Made by a program: the position numbers and the translations under genes. The notes beneath the pieces were generated by a model, which worked only from the letters and a program-made list of their open reading frames with translations, was not told the origin of the DNA and searched no databases. Positions 8,210-17,148 of a DNA stretch of 64,000 bases are shown piece by piece. Within the stretch, counting starts at the first letter, position 1. Each line of letters opens with the position of its first letter. The stretch comes from Bacteroidetes bacterium UBA7674 (lineage in GTDB: Bacteria; Bacteroidota; Bacteroidia; Chitinophagales; Chitinophagaceae). The stretch lies in assembly GCA_002483105.1 (NCBI GenBank), contig DLHG01000004.1:12738-76737 (forward strand), in the 5' to 3' direction.

Positions 8210-10903
8210 CTATTGTTTTACTACCAGTTTTTGTCCCGGGGTTACTTCCGTCCAGTCCATGTTATTCCACTCCATTATCTGGCGCATGGTCAGTTTGTTC
8301 TTCTTCGCTATGCTAGCCAGTGTATCCCCTTGCTTCACTACATAGTACTTGCTCGCTTCCACTGATTTTGCGGCAACTACTTTTTGCTTCTCTACAGTAG
8401 CTTTCTTCTCTTCTACTTTCTTCTCGCGGTTAGCCCTTTCTGCAGCCACTTTTTTCTCAGCAGCAGCGCGCGCTTCAGCTACACGCTTCTCATCATTCTC
8501 TCTGGCCTTTGCTTCTGCTTCTTTTATTTCAGCAATACGCTTCTCTTCTGCTTCTTTTATTTTATTCGTTTCTATATCGTCTGTAGCATATACTACCTTA
8601 TCCAGCTTAGACTTCAGGCGTTCAAATTCATCATCTTCATTCTTTGCAGCCGTCCTGTTTTTTGCCTTTGCATTAGCCTCTGCCAATTTTCTTTCTTTCT
8701 CAGCCTGCGCATCGGCTATCCTCTTTTCCGATGCTGCTTTTTCCTCAGCTATTTTTTGTTCTTCAGCGGCTATCGCATCAGCTATTTTCCTTTCATCTTC
8801 GGCCTTCTCACGCGCTATTCTTTCTTCTGCTTCTTTTGCATCAGCTATCCTTCTTTCCTCTGCCGCTTTTGCGTCAGCTATTTTTTTCTCTTCTTCAGCC
8901 AACCTTCTTTCTTCTGCTTCTTTCGCTGCTGCTATTCTCATTTTTTCAGCGGCTTCCTCATCCGCCAGTCTTTTCTCCTCCGCTTCCTTAGCGGCTGCAA
9001 GCTTCATTTTTTCAGCTGCGGCTTCCTCTGCTAACCTGATCTTTTCAGCTTCTTTGGTTTCAGCTAGTTTTATCTTTTCTGCTTCTTTAGCTTCAGCCAG
9101 TCTTTGTTTTTCAGCCTTAGCATCAGCTTTGGCTTTTATTTCTGCTGCCTTAGCATCAGCTATCATTTGTGCTTCCCTGGCTTTCTCCTGGGCTATTCTC
9201 AGTTCTTCAGCTTCCTTAGCCTCAGCCGCCATCTGCTCGTCCAGGGCTTTCTTATCTTCTGCAGCCTTTATTGCGAGCAGTTTATCCTGTGCCGCTTTAT
9301 CAGCTGCTATTCTCCGGTCTTCTGCTGCTTTGGCATCTGCCTGCATCTTTTCTTCTATGGTTCTGGCTTTCTCAGCTTTCGCTGTTTCCAGTGCCTGTGC
9401 ATCAGCTATCTTCTTTGCTTGTGCGTCTGCAAGTGCCTGCTTAGCAGCAGCTTCTTCCGCTGCTTTCTTCTCAGCGCGGGTCTGTACTATTACTTTCTGT
9501 TCATTGGCACGCCTTTCCTTTTCCGCTCTTATTTCTTCTTCACGCGCTGCGGCAGCCGCTATTCTTGCTTCTTCTTTAGCTTTTATTTCTGCTTCACGTG
9601 CAGCAGCCGCGGCGGCCCTGTCTTCCTCCAGCTTGTTCTTCTCCAGGGTCTTATTATCTACATAGGTCGATTTTGTATTGGTCCTTGCATTGCTCGCAGT
9701 ATTATTCCTACCTGCTGTATTCCCCGTATTAGCGGGAGCAGTATTTGCACTGGCTATTACCGGAGGCTTATTATCAGCTATGCGTTGCAGGTTCAATACT
9801 GCACCTGCTGCCGGCTCTTCACCATCCTTTAGCATATTCAGTTCACGAAGGGCTTGTACCTGCATACCTTCAGCCTGGGCTACTTGCATCAGTGTTTCTC
9901 CATTGCCTACTACGTGTGTCGCTTTACCTCCCCTGGTCTTTTTCTTATCCAGGTACACATACATATTCTTAGTGAGCGGCGCATCCGGTAGTTCATTTAT
10001 TTCCAGCAGGCGCTCATAGCGTATGTTCTGTTTTATAGCATATGTCAACAGTACATCTCCTTTCAGTCCGTAGATAGCTCTCAGCCCGTTTATTCTTGTC
10101 AGCTTACCGGGCACTACGCCCGCAGGTATAGCATCAGTTGCTTCTGTTGCTGCGGTTTCGGCTGCTACTTCTGCTACCGTTTTAAGTTGCACTTCGGGCG
10201 TGGGCGTATTTACATCAGGAGTTGCAGCAGGTTTGCCCTTAGCTGCTACAGGCTTGGCATTGCCCGCTTTAGGGGTGGCAGCTACGGGCTTTGTTACCGC
10301 AGGAGTTGTTGCTTTAGTGTTAGATGCAATTGCCGTTTTAGCTTCTGTTTCCTTGAACTCTGTAGGATAGATAATATCTTTATTATTGGCCGCAAACGTG
10401 TAATCCTGCAGGTTATATTCTTCAATGATCTTTATCAGCATTTGCGCATAGCGCGGATTGGTAGCATAGCCGAATTTCTTCAGTCCTTTCGCCCAATTCT
10501 CATAATCAGTAACAGGAAACCTGAACAACGGATTATACCTCGGTTGCTTCAAAAAGTCAGAGTGGTCTTTGTATGAGTCGTACGTAGAAGTGTATTTACG
10601 GAAACATTCATTGGGTGCATCATCTGTATGCGCAAATGTTTCTCCCTTCCAGGTGCTTTTGCATTTTATACCAAAGTGGTTACGTGCTTCCGATGCCAGC
10701 ACGCTGTTTCCTGCATCTGTTTCCAGTATACCCTGGCCAAGTGTTATCGCCGCCGGCACACCTGTGCGTTGCTGCTCCGCCATAGCCAACATCTTGTGCT
10801 TGGCAACATATGCCTGCGCACGCTCTTTATAGCTATTACCTTGTGCATTGGCTACGGTAGCAAATAGCATTATCCCTATGCCCGCTATCATCCACTTTTG
10901 CAT
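8210..10903 (-). CDS. LysM-containing glucosaminidase with a very long charged helix
   Basis: 897 residues. After a signal peptide (MQKWMIAGIGIM... ending VANAQ) comes an N-acetylglucosaminidase domain of the LYZ2/FlgJ type (about residues 25-170) with the catalytic Glu in GILETDAG and a YATNPRYAQML end. One or two degenerate LysM-like segments follow (about 270-390), then an Ala/Glu/Lys/Arg-rich segment of roughly 430 residues predicted as coiled coil or single helix, and a canonical C-terminal LysM (YYVVKQGDTLASIAKKNKL). It should hydrolyse peptidoglycan in the periplasm. I start at the ATG at 10903; the frame opens at a TTG at 10912. The O-methyltransferase gene is 23 bp upstream. Confidence 0.88.
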   Translation of the reverse strand: MQKWMIAGIGIMLFATVANAQGNSYKERAQAYVAKHKMLAMAEQQRTGVPAAITLGQGILETDAGNSVLASEARNHFGIKCKSTWKGETFAHTDDAPNECFRKYTSTYDSYKDHSDFLKQPRYNPLFRFPVTDYENWAKGLKKFGYATNPRYAQMLIKIIEEYNLQDYTFAANNKDIIYPTEFKETEAKTAIASNTKATTPAVTKPVAATPKAGNAKPVAAKGKPAATPDVNTPTPEVQLKTVAEVAAETAATEATDAIPAGVVPGKLTRINGLRAIYGLKGDVLLTYAIKQNIRYERLLEINELPDAPLTKNMYVYLDKKKTRGGKATHVVGNGETLMQVAQAEGMQVQALRELNMLKDGEEPAAGAVLNLQRIADNKPPVIASANTAPANTGNTAGRNNTASNARTNTKSTYVDNKTLEKNKLEEDRAAAAAAREAEIKAKEEARIAAAAAREEEIRAEKERRANEQKVIVQTRAEKKAAEEAAAKQALADAQAKKIADAQALETAKAEKARTIEEKMQADAKAAEDRRIAADKAAQDKLLAIKAAEDKKALDEQMAAEAKEAEELRIAQEKAREAQMIADAKAAEIKAKADAKAEKQRLAEAKEAEKIKLAETKEAEKIRLAEEAAAEKMKLAAAKEAEEKRLADEEAAEKMRIAAAKEAEERRLAEEEKKIADAKAAEERRIADAKEAEERIAREKAEDERKIADAIAAEEQKIAEEKAASEKRIADAQAEKERKLAEANAKAKNRTAAKNEDDEFERLKSKLDKVVYATDDIETNKIKEAEEKRIAEIKEAEAKARENDEKRVAEARAAAEKKVAAERANREKKVEEKKATVEKQKVVAAKSVEASKYYVVKQGDTLASIAKKNKLTMRQIMEWNNMDWTEVTPGQKLVVKQ

Positions 10904-10926
10904 AAATATCAATTTTAAATTTTTAG

Positions 10927-11580
10927 TTAAGATGCAACCTTCCGCATCATCATAATTCCATCCCGCAGAGGCAACAATAATTGCTCTACCCTGTGGTCAT
11001 CTTTCACTTTATTATTAAATGCGTGCATCGCACGCGCGTTTTTGCCTTGTTCTTCTTCCGGCAACACTACTTCTCCGTCAAAAAGCACATTGTCCGCAAG
11101 TATAATACCACCCATTACTACCTTATCAAACACCAGATCATAGTATAATCCATAATTCTGCTTATCAGCATCTATAAACACTATATCAAAGGGTTCCGTA
11201 AACGAGGGTATTATTTCAGCAGCATCACCTATATGTTGGGTTATTTTACCCTCCAGGCCAGCTTCGCAAAAATAACGAAAACAGATGTCTTCAAGCTCTT
11301 CATTTATGTCAATTGTATGTAAATGCCCGTCTTTTTGAAGCCCCTGGGCCAGGCAAATAGCCGAATAACCGGTAAAAGTACCGATTTCCAACACTTGTTT
11401 CGGTTTTACCATATGGCTCACCATTTGCAGAAACGCCCCCTGTATATGCCCCGAAAGCATCACCGACATGGGCACTTTCATATTGGTTTCTCTGTTCAGT
11501 GCCGCCAGCGCCTTTGTTTCAGGACTGGTATATTCAGCTGCGTATTTGTCTAATTCTTTGGGTATAAGCAATTTCGTCAT
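10927..11580 (-). CDS. class I SAM-dependent O-methyltransferase
   Basis: 217 residues, matching the caffeoyl-CoA/catechol O-methyltransferase-like family. The SAM-binding motif VLEIGTFTGYSAI is near residue 65, an acidic strand with HTIDIN follows, and the metal-binding segment DIVFIDADKQNY and GGIILADNVLF are present, so a divalent-cation-dependent enzyme is expected. The substrate is unknown. It lies 7 bp after the LOG-family gene. Confidence 0.88.
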   Translation of the reverse strand: MTKLLIPKELDKYAAEYTSPETKALAALNRETNMKVPMSVMLSGHIQGAFLQMVSHMVKPKQVLEIGTFTGYSAICLAQGLQKDGHLHTIDINEELEDICFRYFCEAGLEGKITQHIGDAAEIIPSFTEPFDIVFIDADKQNYGLYYDLVFDKVVMGGIILADNVLFDGEVVLPEEEQGKNARAMHAFNNKVKDDHRVEQLLLPLRDGIMMMRKVAS

Positions 11581-11587
11581 AGGCGCA

Positions 11588-12286
11588 CTAGAAGTTAGGT
11601 TGCAGTTTGTTATGGGTATAGAATTCTGTCAGGTATGCCACTACTTCATCTACGGTATCAAATACTTTTATCATTTCGAGGTCGCCGGGGCTCAGGTTAC
11701 TCTCTGTTTCCAGCATCACTTCTTTCATCCACAAAAAAAGCCCGCTCCAGTATGCCGAACCCATACATATCATGGGTGTCTGGGTGAATTTCCTTGTTTG
11801 TATCAATGTGGCCACTTCAAAGAACTCATCCATCGTTCCCCAACCGCCCGGCATCATGATAAAGGCCTGGGCATATTTGGTGAACATCACTTTGCGCACA
11901 AAGAAGTAATCAAAATTCAGGTTTTTATCTACGTCTATAAAAGGATTAGAGCTTTGTTCAAATGGCAGGGCAATATTCAAACCCACCGAGCCACCTTTTG
12001 CCATATTCGCGCCCTTGTTAGCAGCTTCCATTATACCGGGGCCACCACCTGTAATGATACCAAAGCCTTCTTCAGCCAGCCTTTTGGCCACCTCTACTGT
12101 CAGCTCGTAATATTTATGTCCCGGCTTGGTCCGTGCAGAACCAAATATGGAAACGCAGGGCCCTATTTTCGCCAGGGTCTCAAAACCCTGAACAAATTCA
12201 GCCATTATCTTGAATATCTGCCAGCTAGAATGCGCTTTGGTTTCCGTCCAGTCGCGCAGCTTCAGTTTGGTTAATTGGTCTTTCAT
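11588..12286 (-). CDS. LOG-family (lysine decarboxylase-like) Rossmann protein
   Basis: 232 residues. The family motif PGGWGTMDE (about residues 143-151) and the nucleotide-binding GGGPGIMEAANKG are present, with SIFGSAR before them. Members with these motifs are cytokinin-riboside-monophosphate phosphoribohydrolases or related nucleotide 5'-monophosphate hydrolases; older annotations as lysine decarboxylase are wrong. The in vivo substrate is unknown. The gene starts inside the last 62 bases of the symporter gene, which suggests translational coupling. Confidence 0.85.
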   Translation of the reverse strand: MKDQLTKLKLRDWTETKAHSSWQIFKIMAEFVQGFETLAKIGPCVSIFGSARTKPGHKYYELTVEVAKRLAEEGFGIITGGGPGIMEAANKGANMAKGGSVGLNIALPFEQSSNPFIDVDKNLNFDYFFVRKVMFTKYAQAFIMMPGGWGTMDEFFEVATLIQTRKFTQTPMICMGSAYWSGLFLWMKEVMLETESNLSPGDLEMIKVFDTVDEVVAYLTEFYTHNKLQPNF

Positions 12287-13760
12287 TTTCCGTCAGTACC
12301 GATATAGTACTATCCTTTTTTGAAAAAATAAATAAGAGTAAAAATGCAATACCTGCGTTTATTATCAGTAGTTCGGTACCTATCGCATAGCCACCAAGCC
12401 ATTCTTTTTCGTTCTGTTTCAGGAAGTAACAGACAACTGGTGAAGCCATACAAATGATCGGCACCAGTACATCATTCACAACTGTTCTCCTGGTAAACAT
12501 ACCAAACGCGAACAGTGCCAGCAGCGGACCGTAAGTGTATCCTGCCACTACCAGCAGTGTTTGTATCAGCGAGCCATTATCATTTTCCCTGAAGAAGAAT
12601 ACAAATGCCAGGAACACAATAGAAAACACAACGTGTACACGCAACCTTGTTTTTTTCTGCTCCGCTTCACTCATATCAGGCCTTCTCTTGATGCCCAGTA
12701 TATCTATACAGAATGAAGAAGTAAGAGCCGTCAATGCACCATCAGCACTCGGGAACAAGGCCGATATCAATCCTATCAGGAAGCAAACGATAATAATGAA
12801 TGGCAACCCGCTATTCATTACCACGGTTGGGAACAAGTCATCACCCACTACAGCTATACCTTGTGCATCCGCATACAGGTAAAGCAATCCGCCCAGCAGC
12901 AGGAAGATAAATACCACACCTACTTGCAGGAAGCTCATGGTGATCATATTTTTTTGAGAATCTTTCAGGTTGCTCACACTGATATTCTTCTGCATCATCT
13001 CCTGGTCAAGGCCTGTCATGGTAATAGTGATGAACATACCGCCCAATATCTGTTTCAGGAAAAAGTTACCGGCCATGAAGTCGGTGCCTATCAGCTTGGT
13101 ATAACCCTTGGCTTCCATAGCAGCCCATGTTCCGCCCAGGTCAAGGTTCAGCGTGTTCATTATGTAGCCTACGCAAACCAACAAAGCCAACAGCATAAAG
13201 GTGGTCTGTAAAGTATCTGTCCATACAATGGTCTTTACCCCACCCCTGAAAGTGTACAGCAATATCAGCAGCAGTATCACAACAGCAGTCACCTCGAAGG
13301 AGATACCCATGTCTTCCAGTACAAACCTTTCCAATACTTTTATCACGAGGTATAAGCGCAGTGTCGCACCCAGTGTGCGCGAAAGGATAAAAAACAGCGC
13401 TCCCGTTTTGTAAGAGGTCCGCCCCATCCTTTTATCAAGATAAGAATAGATGGAGGTGAGGTTGAGTTTATAATACAAGGGCAACAACACATAAGCCACC
13501 ACAAAGTATCCCAGCCAATACCCTATCACTACCTGGAAGTAATCAAACCCTATCTTTCCCACCGTACCCGGCACTGATATGAATGTCATACCCGAAAGGG
13601 ATGTACCTATCATACCAAAGGCCACCACCCACCATTTACTGTTGCGGTTGCCAATGAAGAACGACTCGTTATCTGAATGACGTGAAGTGTAAAATGCAAT
13701 GCCCAGCAGCAATGCGAAATAAGCCAGTACTATGATGAGGAGTAAAGCTGATTGATCCAT
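12225..13760 (-). CDS. sodium:solute symporter (SSS family)
   Basis: 511 residues with about 13 hydrophobic helices, an inner-membrane cotransporter. The segment FGMIGTSLSGMTFISVPG (residues 49-66) matches the SSS signature for sodium-coupled uptake, and a GVKTIVWTDTLQT motif follows. The family carries sugars, amino acids, sialic acid or nucleobases; the sequence does not tell which. It is the first gene of the run ending at hpt. Its 3' end overlaps the LOG-family gene by 62 bp. Confidence 0.9.
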   Translation of the reverse strand: MDQSALLLIIVLAYFALLLGIAFYTSRHSDNESFFIGNRNSKWWVVAFGMIGTSLSGMTFISVPGTVGKIGFDYFQVVIGYWLGYFVVAYVLLPLYYKLNLTSIYSYLDKRMGRTSYKTGALFFILSRTLGATLRLYLVIKVLERFVLEDMGISFEVTAVVILLLILLYTFRGGVKTIVWTDTLQTTFMLLALLVCVGYIMNTLNLDLGGTWAAMEAKGYTKLIGTDFMAGNFFLKQILGGMFITITMTGLDQEMMQKNISVSNLKDSQKNMITMSFLQVGVVFIFLLLGGLLYLYADAQGIAVVGDDLFPTVVMNSGLPFIIIVCFLIGLISALFPSADGALTALTSSFCIDILGIKRRPDMSEAEQKKTRLRVHVVFSIVFLAFVFFFRENDNGSLIQTLLVVAGYTYGPLLALFAFGMFTRRTVVNDVLVPIICMASPVVCYFLKQNEKEWLGGYAIGTELLIINAGIAFLLLFIFSKKDSTISVLTENERPINQTEAARLDGNQSAF

Positions 13761-13771
13761 GCATGTAAAAT

Positions 13772-13800
13772 AAAAAGACTTTGCCCGAAAAAGGCAAAGC
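13772..13800 (-). terminator. Rho-independent terminator after the outer membrane protein gene
   Basis: On the minus strand CTTTGCC pairs with GGCAAAG around a 7-base loop and TCTTTTTA follows. It separates the gene at 13822-14466 from the symporter run. Confidence 0.75.
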
Positions 13801-13821
13801 CTGACAAATATTTTAAAGGCC

Positions 13822-14466
13822 TTAGAAGCCTATGTTGAAACCAAATCTGAAGTCAATATTCTTGTAGTAAGGACTGCTAGGGTTCTGAACAACATCATAC
13901 AAGGCTGTAAGGTATAGCGACAAGCTACCCGTAATAGGCTGTCTCAATCCCAAACCAACTAACACTGCAGGAACATATTCTCTGTCTTCCCCCACTTCAA
14001 TATTACCCAGGGGGTCTTGCACCAGCGTGGGAACACCTACGTTCATCATTTCAGGCTGCACATGCACAAACAAGTTCCTCCACACAATATACCTGGCCCA
14101 AAGACTGGCACTATAGAGTGACGTTTTTCTGTCATATTGCATAATGCCGATAAGATTATTGTTCTGGTCCACAATCCCTACCTGCTCAAACTTATTACGG
14201 TAATACTGATAGCTAAGACCCACACCGGCTGCAAACCTGTCCGTTATCTTATAACCTATCATCGGCGAGAGGCCTACATTGGCATAGCCTGTACCAAAAC
14301 TGAGTATAGCGCCACCACCCAATACCAGGCGGCTGGCATCAAATCCTTTAGGCTTCAGGTCTTTCCTTTTGGCCTCACCTTTCTTGCCACTACTATTATA
14401 TGTTTCCTGTGCATATACCGCCTGGGTACATAGACAAAGCATTAATACAACAAGTATCTTTTTCAT
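13822..14466 (-). CDS. predicted outer membrane beta-barrel protein
   Basis: 214 residues. A signal peptide (MKKILVVLMLCLCTQAVYAQ) is followed by a short Lys-rich linker and then alternating polar/hydrophobic strands with aromatic residues (VGLSPMIGYKI, FAAGVGLSYQYY, SLYSASLWARYIV, FRFGFNIGF), ending in a terminal Phe as expected of an outer-membrane barrel. About eight strands would fit. I recognise no named family. It has its own terminator. Confidence 0.7.
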   Translation of the reverse strand: MKKILVVLMLCLCTQAVYAQETYNSSGKKGEAKRKDLKPKGFDASRLVLGGGAILSFGTGYANVGLSPMIGYKITDRFAAGVGLSYQYYRNKFEQVGIVDQNNNLIGIMQYDRKTSLYSASLWARYIVWRNLFVHVQPEMMNVGVPTLVQDPLGNIEVGEDREYVPAVLVGLGLRQPITGSLSLYLTALYDVVQNPSSPYYKNIDFRFGFNIGF

Positions 14467-14525
14467 ATTACATACGAAGTTATGCTAAAAACGGGACAGA
14501 CAGCTTCCGTAGTACACCTCTACTG

Positions 14526-15935
14526 TTAATTATTGACAAATATTTTACCGGGATTCAGAATGCCTTTAGGGTCAAATACTTTTTTTATTTGCTTCATCAG
14601 CGATAGTTGCATGTCACTGAAGGCTATATCCAGGTATTCCTTCTGTGCGTAACCTATGCCATGTTCACCGGAAATAGTACCACCCATCTTCACCACTTCG
14701 GCAAACAGCGCCCTGATGCCTTGGGGCAGCTTAGTGTTCCAATCTTCATCGCTCATGGTTCCCTTCACTATGTTCACATGCAGATTTCCATCTCCCGCAT
14801 GTCCATAGCACACTGATTGAAATCCATACTTTTTGCCTATCTCCTTCACCGTACGTAGCAGCTCCGGTAACTCTGCTCTCGGCACCACGGTATCTTCTTC
14901 CTTATATACGGAATTGCTTTTCACTGCTTCTCCTACTTTTCTGCGCAGCGCCCACAGCATTTGCTTTTGTTCATGGCTGTCCGCAAAAAGCATTTCTCCT
15001 GTATCATATCGCTTCAGCACTTCGCTAATTCCCTCTGTTTCTTTGTATAGCTGCTCCACATTATTGCCATCTACCTCTATCAGCAGGTGTGCCTGTATAT
15101 CATCAGGCAGGTCTATGCCGGTTGCACGTGTATAGCGCATGCTCCATTCCAGTGCATCGCGTTCCATAAATTCCATCGCAGAGGGTGTATATCCTGCTAA
15201 GAATATCGCATTCACGGCCTCACATGCAGCTATTGCAGAACGGAAAGGCACAAGCAGCAACATATCATGCTGCACAGCAGGTATCAACCTAAGCACAATT
15301 TTCGTTATGATGCCCAGCGTGCCTTCACTGCCCACCAGTAATTGTGTCAGGTTATAACCCGTTGCGTTCTTCAGCACATTGGCGCCTGTCCATATTATTT
15401 CCCCGTTGGGCAATACCACTTCCAGGTTCAGTACATAGTCTTTCACTACGCCATACTTCACCGCCCTCGGCCCACCGGAGTTCTCCGCTACATTCCCACC
15501 AATAAAACATGAGCCCTTACTCGCCGGGTCCGGCGGATAAAACAACCCCTGTGCACTCACAGCTTCCTGCAGCACTTGTGTTATCACACCTGGCTCTGTA
15601 GTTACCTGGAAATTTCGTGTGTCTATATTTAGTATCTTATCGAATCGCTTCATATCCAGCACCACGCCGCCCATCACGGCAAGTGCGCCGCCGCTCAATC
15701 CTGTTCCTGCTCCCCGGGGGGTTACAGGTATCATTTGCTCATTGCAGTACCGCATGATACTGCTCACTTCTTTTATTGTCTGCGGTTGTAATACTATCTC
15801 AGGAAGATAGTTCAGATCCTCCGTTTCATCCGTTGCACAACGCGTCAGCTCATCATCATTCGTTAATACAAACGATGCCGGCATCACGGACTTGAAATAG
15901 GCAATATCATTTGCATCTACCTTCTTGAATGGCAT
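14526..15935 (-). CDS. FAD-linked oxidase, GlcD / D-lactate dehydrogenase-like
   Basis: 469 residues. An N-terminal FAD_binding_4 domain carries PRGAGTGLSGG (about residues 75-85), followed by GNVAENSGGPRAVKYG. The C-terminal FAD-oxidase domain has CYGHAGDGNLHVNI and the closing SGEHGIGYAQKEYL. It should oxidise a 2-hydroxy acid such as glycolate or D-lactate at the membrane or in the cytoplasm. No GlcE or GlcF partner genes are adjacent, which favours a single-subunit D-lactate dehydrogenase-type role. Confidence 0.88.
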   Translation of the reverse strand: MPFKKVDANDIAYFKSVMPASFVLTNDDELTRCATDETEDLNYLPEIVLQPQTIKEVSSIMRYCNEQMIPVTPRGAGTGLSGGALAVMGGVVLDMKRFDKILNIDTRNFQVTTEPGVITQVLQEAVSAQGLFYPPDPASKGSCFIGGNVAENSGGPRAVKYGVVKDYVLNLEVVLPNGEIIWTGANVLKNATGYNLTQLLVGSEGTLGIITKIVLRLIPAVQHDMLLLVPFRSAIAACEAVNAIFLAGYTPSAMEFMERDALEWSMRYTRATGIDLPDDIQAHLLIEVDGNNVEQLYKETEGISEVLKRYDTGEMLFADSHEQKQMLWALRRKVGEAVKSNSVYKEEDTVVPRAELPELLRTVKEIGKKYGFQSVCYGHAGDGNLHVNIVKGTMSDEDWNTKLPQGIRALFAEVVKMGGTISGEHGIGYAQKEYLDIAFSDMQLSLMKQIKKVFDPKGILNPGKIFVNN

Positions 15936-15974
15936 ATATCAAAGGTAGAATGAAAGACGCATAAATTGTATGCG

Positions 15975-17147
15975 TTATTCCTTGTTCGCGGTGGCGTTCT
16001 TTGGCAGGCTCAAGGTTTTCCTCTTTTGTTCCTTTTCCTTATAGTATACATATGCAGCATCCACAAATTTTTTCACGTGATGCATATTTATCGTTGTATA
16101 AGCAATGATCACACAGTCTGTTTTGTCTAACTCGCTTCTCCAGTCAAAATTATCTATGGTCAGGAGCTTATCATCATGGAATACCTCTTTAAAATAATGC
16201 CAGAAATCAATTTTGTTGTTCTTGTGCATATGTGCCAGGCTGTCATCCAGTAGCAGCCACATAAAGCTATCTCCTATATACACAGCACTGGGCTTTTCTT
16301 TCAGCGTATCGTTTGTAAAGGTGATCACAGGATATACAAATGTTTCCTGGATGGGATAAATTAGATTCAGCGCTGAGCCTACGTCATTATCCGCCCCTCT
16401 CGGCTTATCGGTTTTTACATAAGACAGTTTGAAGTCAGGCAGATCAATATGCCTGTCTTGCTCTATGAATTTATACAGGCTGTCAACAGCAAACATAGCG
16501 CCATACCTTGTCCAGTGGATACCTTGCCGGGCGAAGATCATTGGTTCGGTCTTCTTCAATTCCAGGAACATGTCATTGAAGTCTATACATGGCACTCCTA
16601 GCGAATCACAGTATTGCTTATACATTTCCCTGTTAGTGTGTGCCTGTTTTACACGTGTTGGCTTGTCGGAAATATACTCATGAAAAACATCTGCCTTTGA
16701 TGCAGATATCACCAGCGCAAAGGTCTTTCCCTCTTTCCTGAATTCATCATTCAGGTATTTCATCTTGATGGCCACATCTCCTATATATCCAGATCCCAGG
16801 AAATCCTTTCCGAGATATGAATCAATGTATCCTTCATAAAAGATATATTCGTCCTTACCGAGAACAGTGATCGCATGGATCACACGAAATAACGAAAAGT
16901 CGATCTGGTTGTTTAGCCGCACAAGATCGGGCCTGAAGCCTACATGGTCATTAATATATTTACCCTTTTGCTCCTGGTAGGTGCCTCCCCACCACTCCTG
17001 CTTAGTAAATTTCGCATCTGCTGCGGGCTCATAATACCCTATCAGCTCCCCTGGCTTGAATATATTCAGGTTATACTGTACCAATGGCATACAAAGTACT
17101 GCCAGTATCAGTACCAATAATATGTTCTTCGGGTTCGGTCGCCTCAT
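15975..17147 (-). CDS. AlgJ/AlgX-like SGNH hydrolase-fold protein, copy 1
   Basis: 390 residues. I start at the ATG at 17147, one base after the stop of the MBOAT gene; the frame opens further upstream but inside that gene. An N-terminal hydrophobic segment (ILLVLILAVLCMPLVQ) anchors it to the membrane or exports it. The body has GFRPDLVRLNNQIDFSLF, a DEYIFYEGYIDSYLGKDF block, the IHWTRYGAMFAVDSLY motif and a VYIGDSFMW serine block, as in AlgX/AlgJ-type proteins that work with MBOAT proteins in polysaccharide O-acetylation. The MBOAT gene upstream supports this. It resembles the protein at 19740-20918 along its whole length. Confidence 0.8.
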   Translation of the reverse strand: MRRPNPKNILLVLILAVLCMPLVQYNLNIFKPGELIGYYEPAADAKFTKQEWWGGTYQEQKGKYINDHVGFRPDLVRLNNQIDFSLFRVIHAITVLGKDEYIFYEGYIDSYLGKDFLGSGYIGDVAIKMKYLNDEFRKEGKTFALVISASKADVFHEYISDKPTRVKQAHTNREMYKQYCDSLGVPCIDFNDMFLELKKTEPMIFARQGIHWTRYGAMFAVDSLYKFIEQDRHIDLPDFKLSYVKTDKPRGADNDVGSALNLIYPIQETFVYPVITFTNDTLKEKPSAVYIGDSFMWLLLDDSLAHMHKNNKIDFWHYFKEVFHDDKLLTIDNFDWRSELDKTDCVIIAYTTINMHHVKKFVDAAYVYYKEKEQKRKTLSLPKNATANKE

Positions 17148-17148
17148 A

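Noticed and set aside
8349..9665. Long plus-strand frame (438 codons, Ser/Ala/Phe-rich) opposite the LysM glucosaminidase
   Set aside because: It is the complement of the Ala/Glu/Lys coil; biased codons keep other frames open. No start signal or domain.
12225..12286. Possible frameshift between the symporter and LOG-family genes because they overlap by 62 bp
   Set aside because: Both proteins are full length with expected ends, so it is an ordinary overlap.
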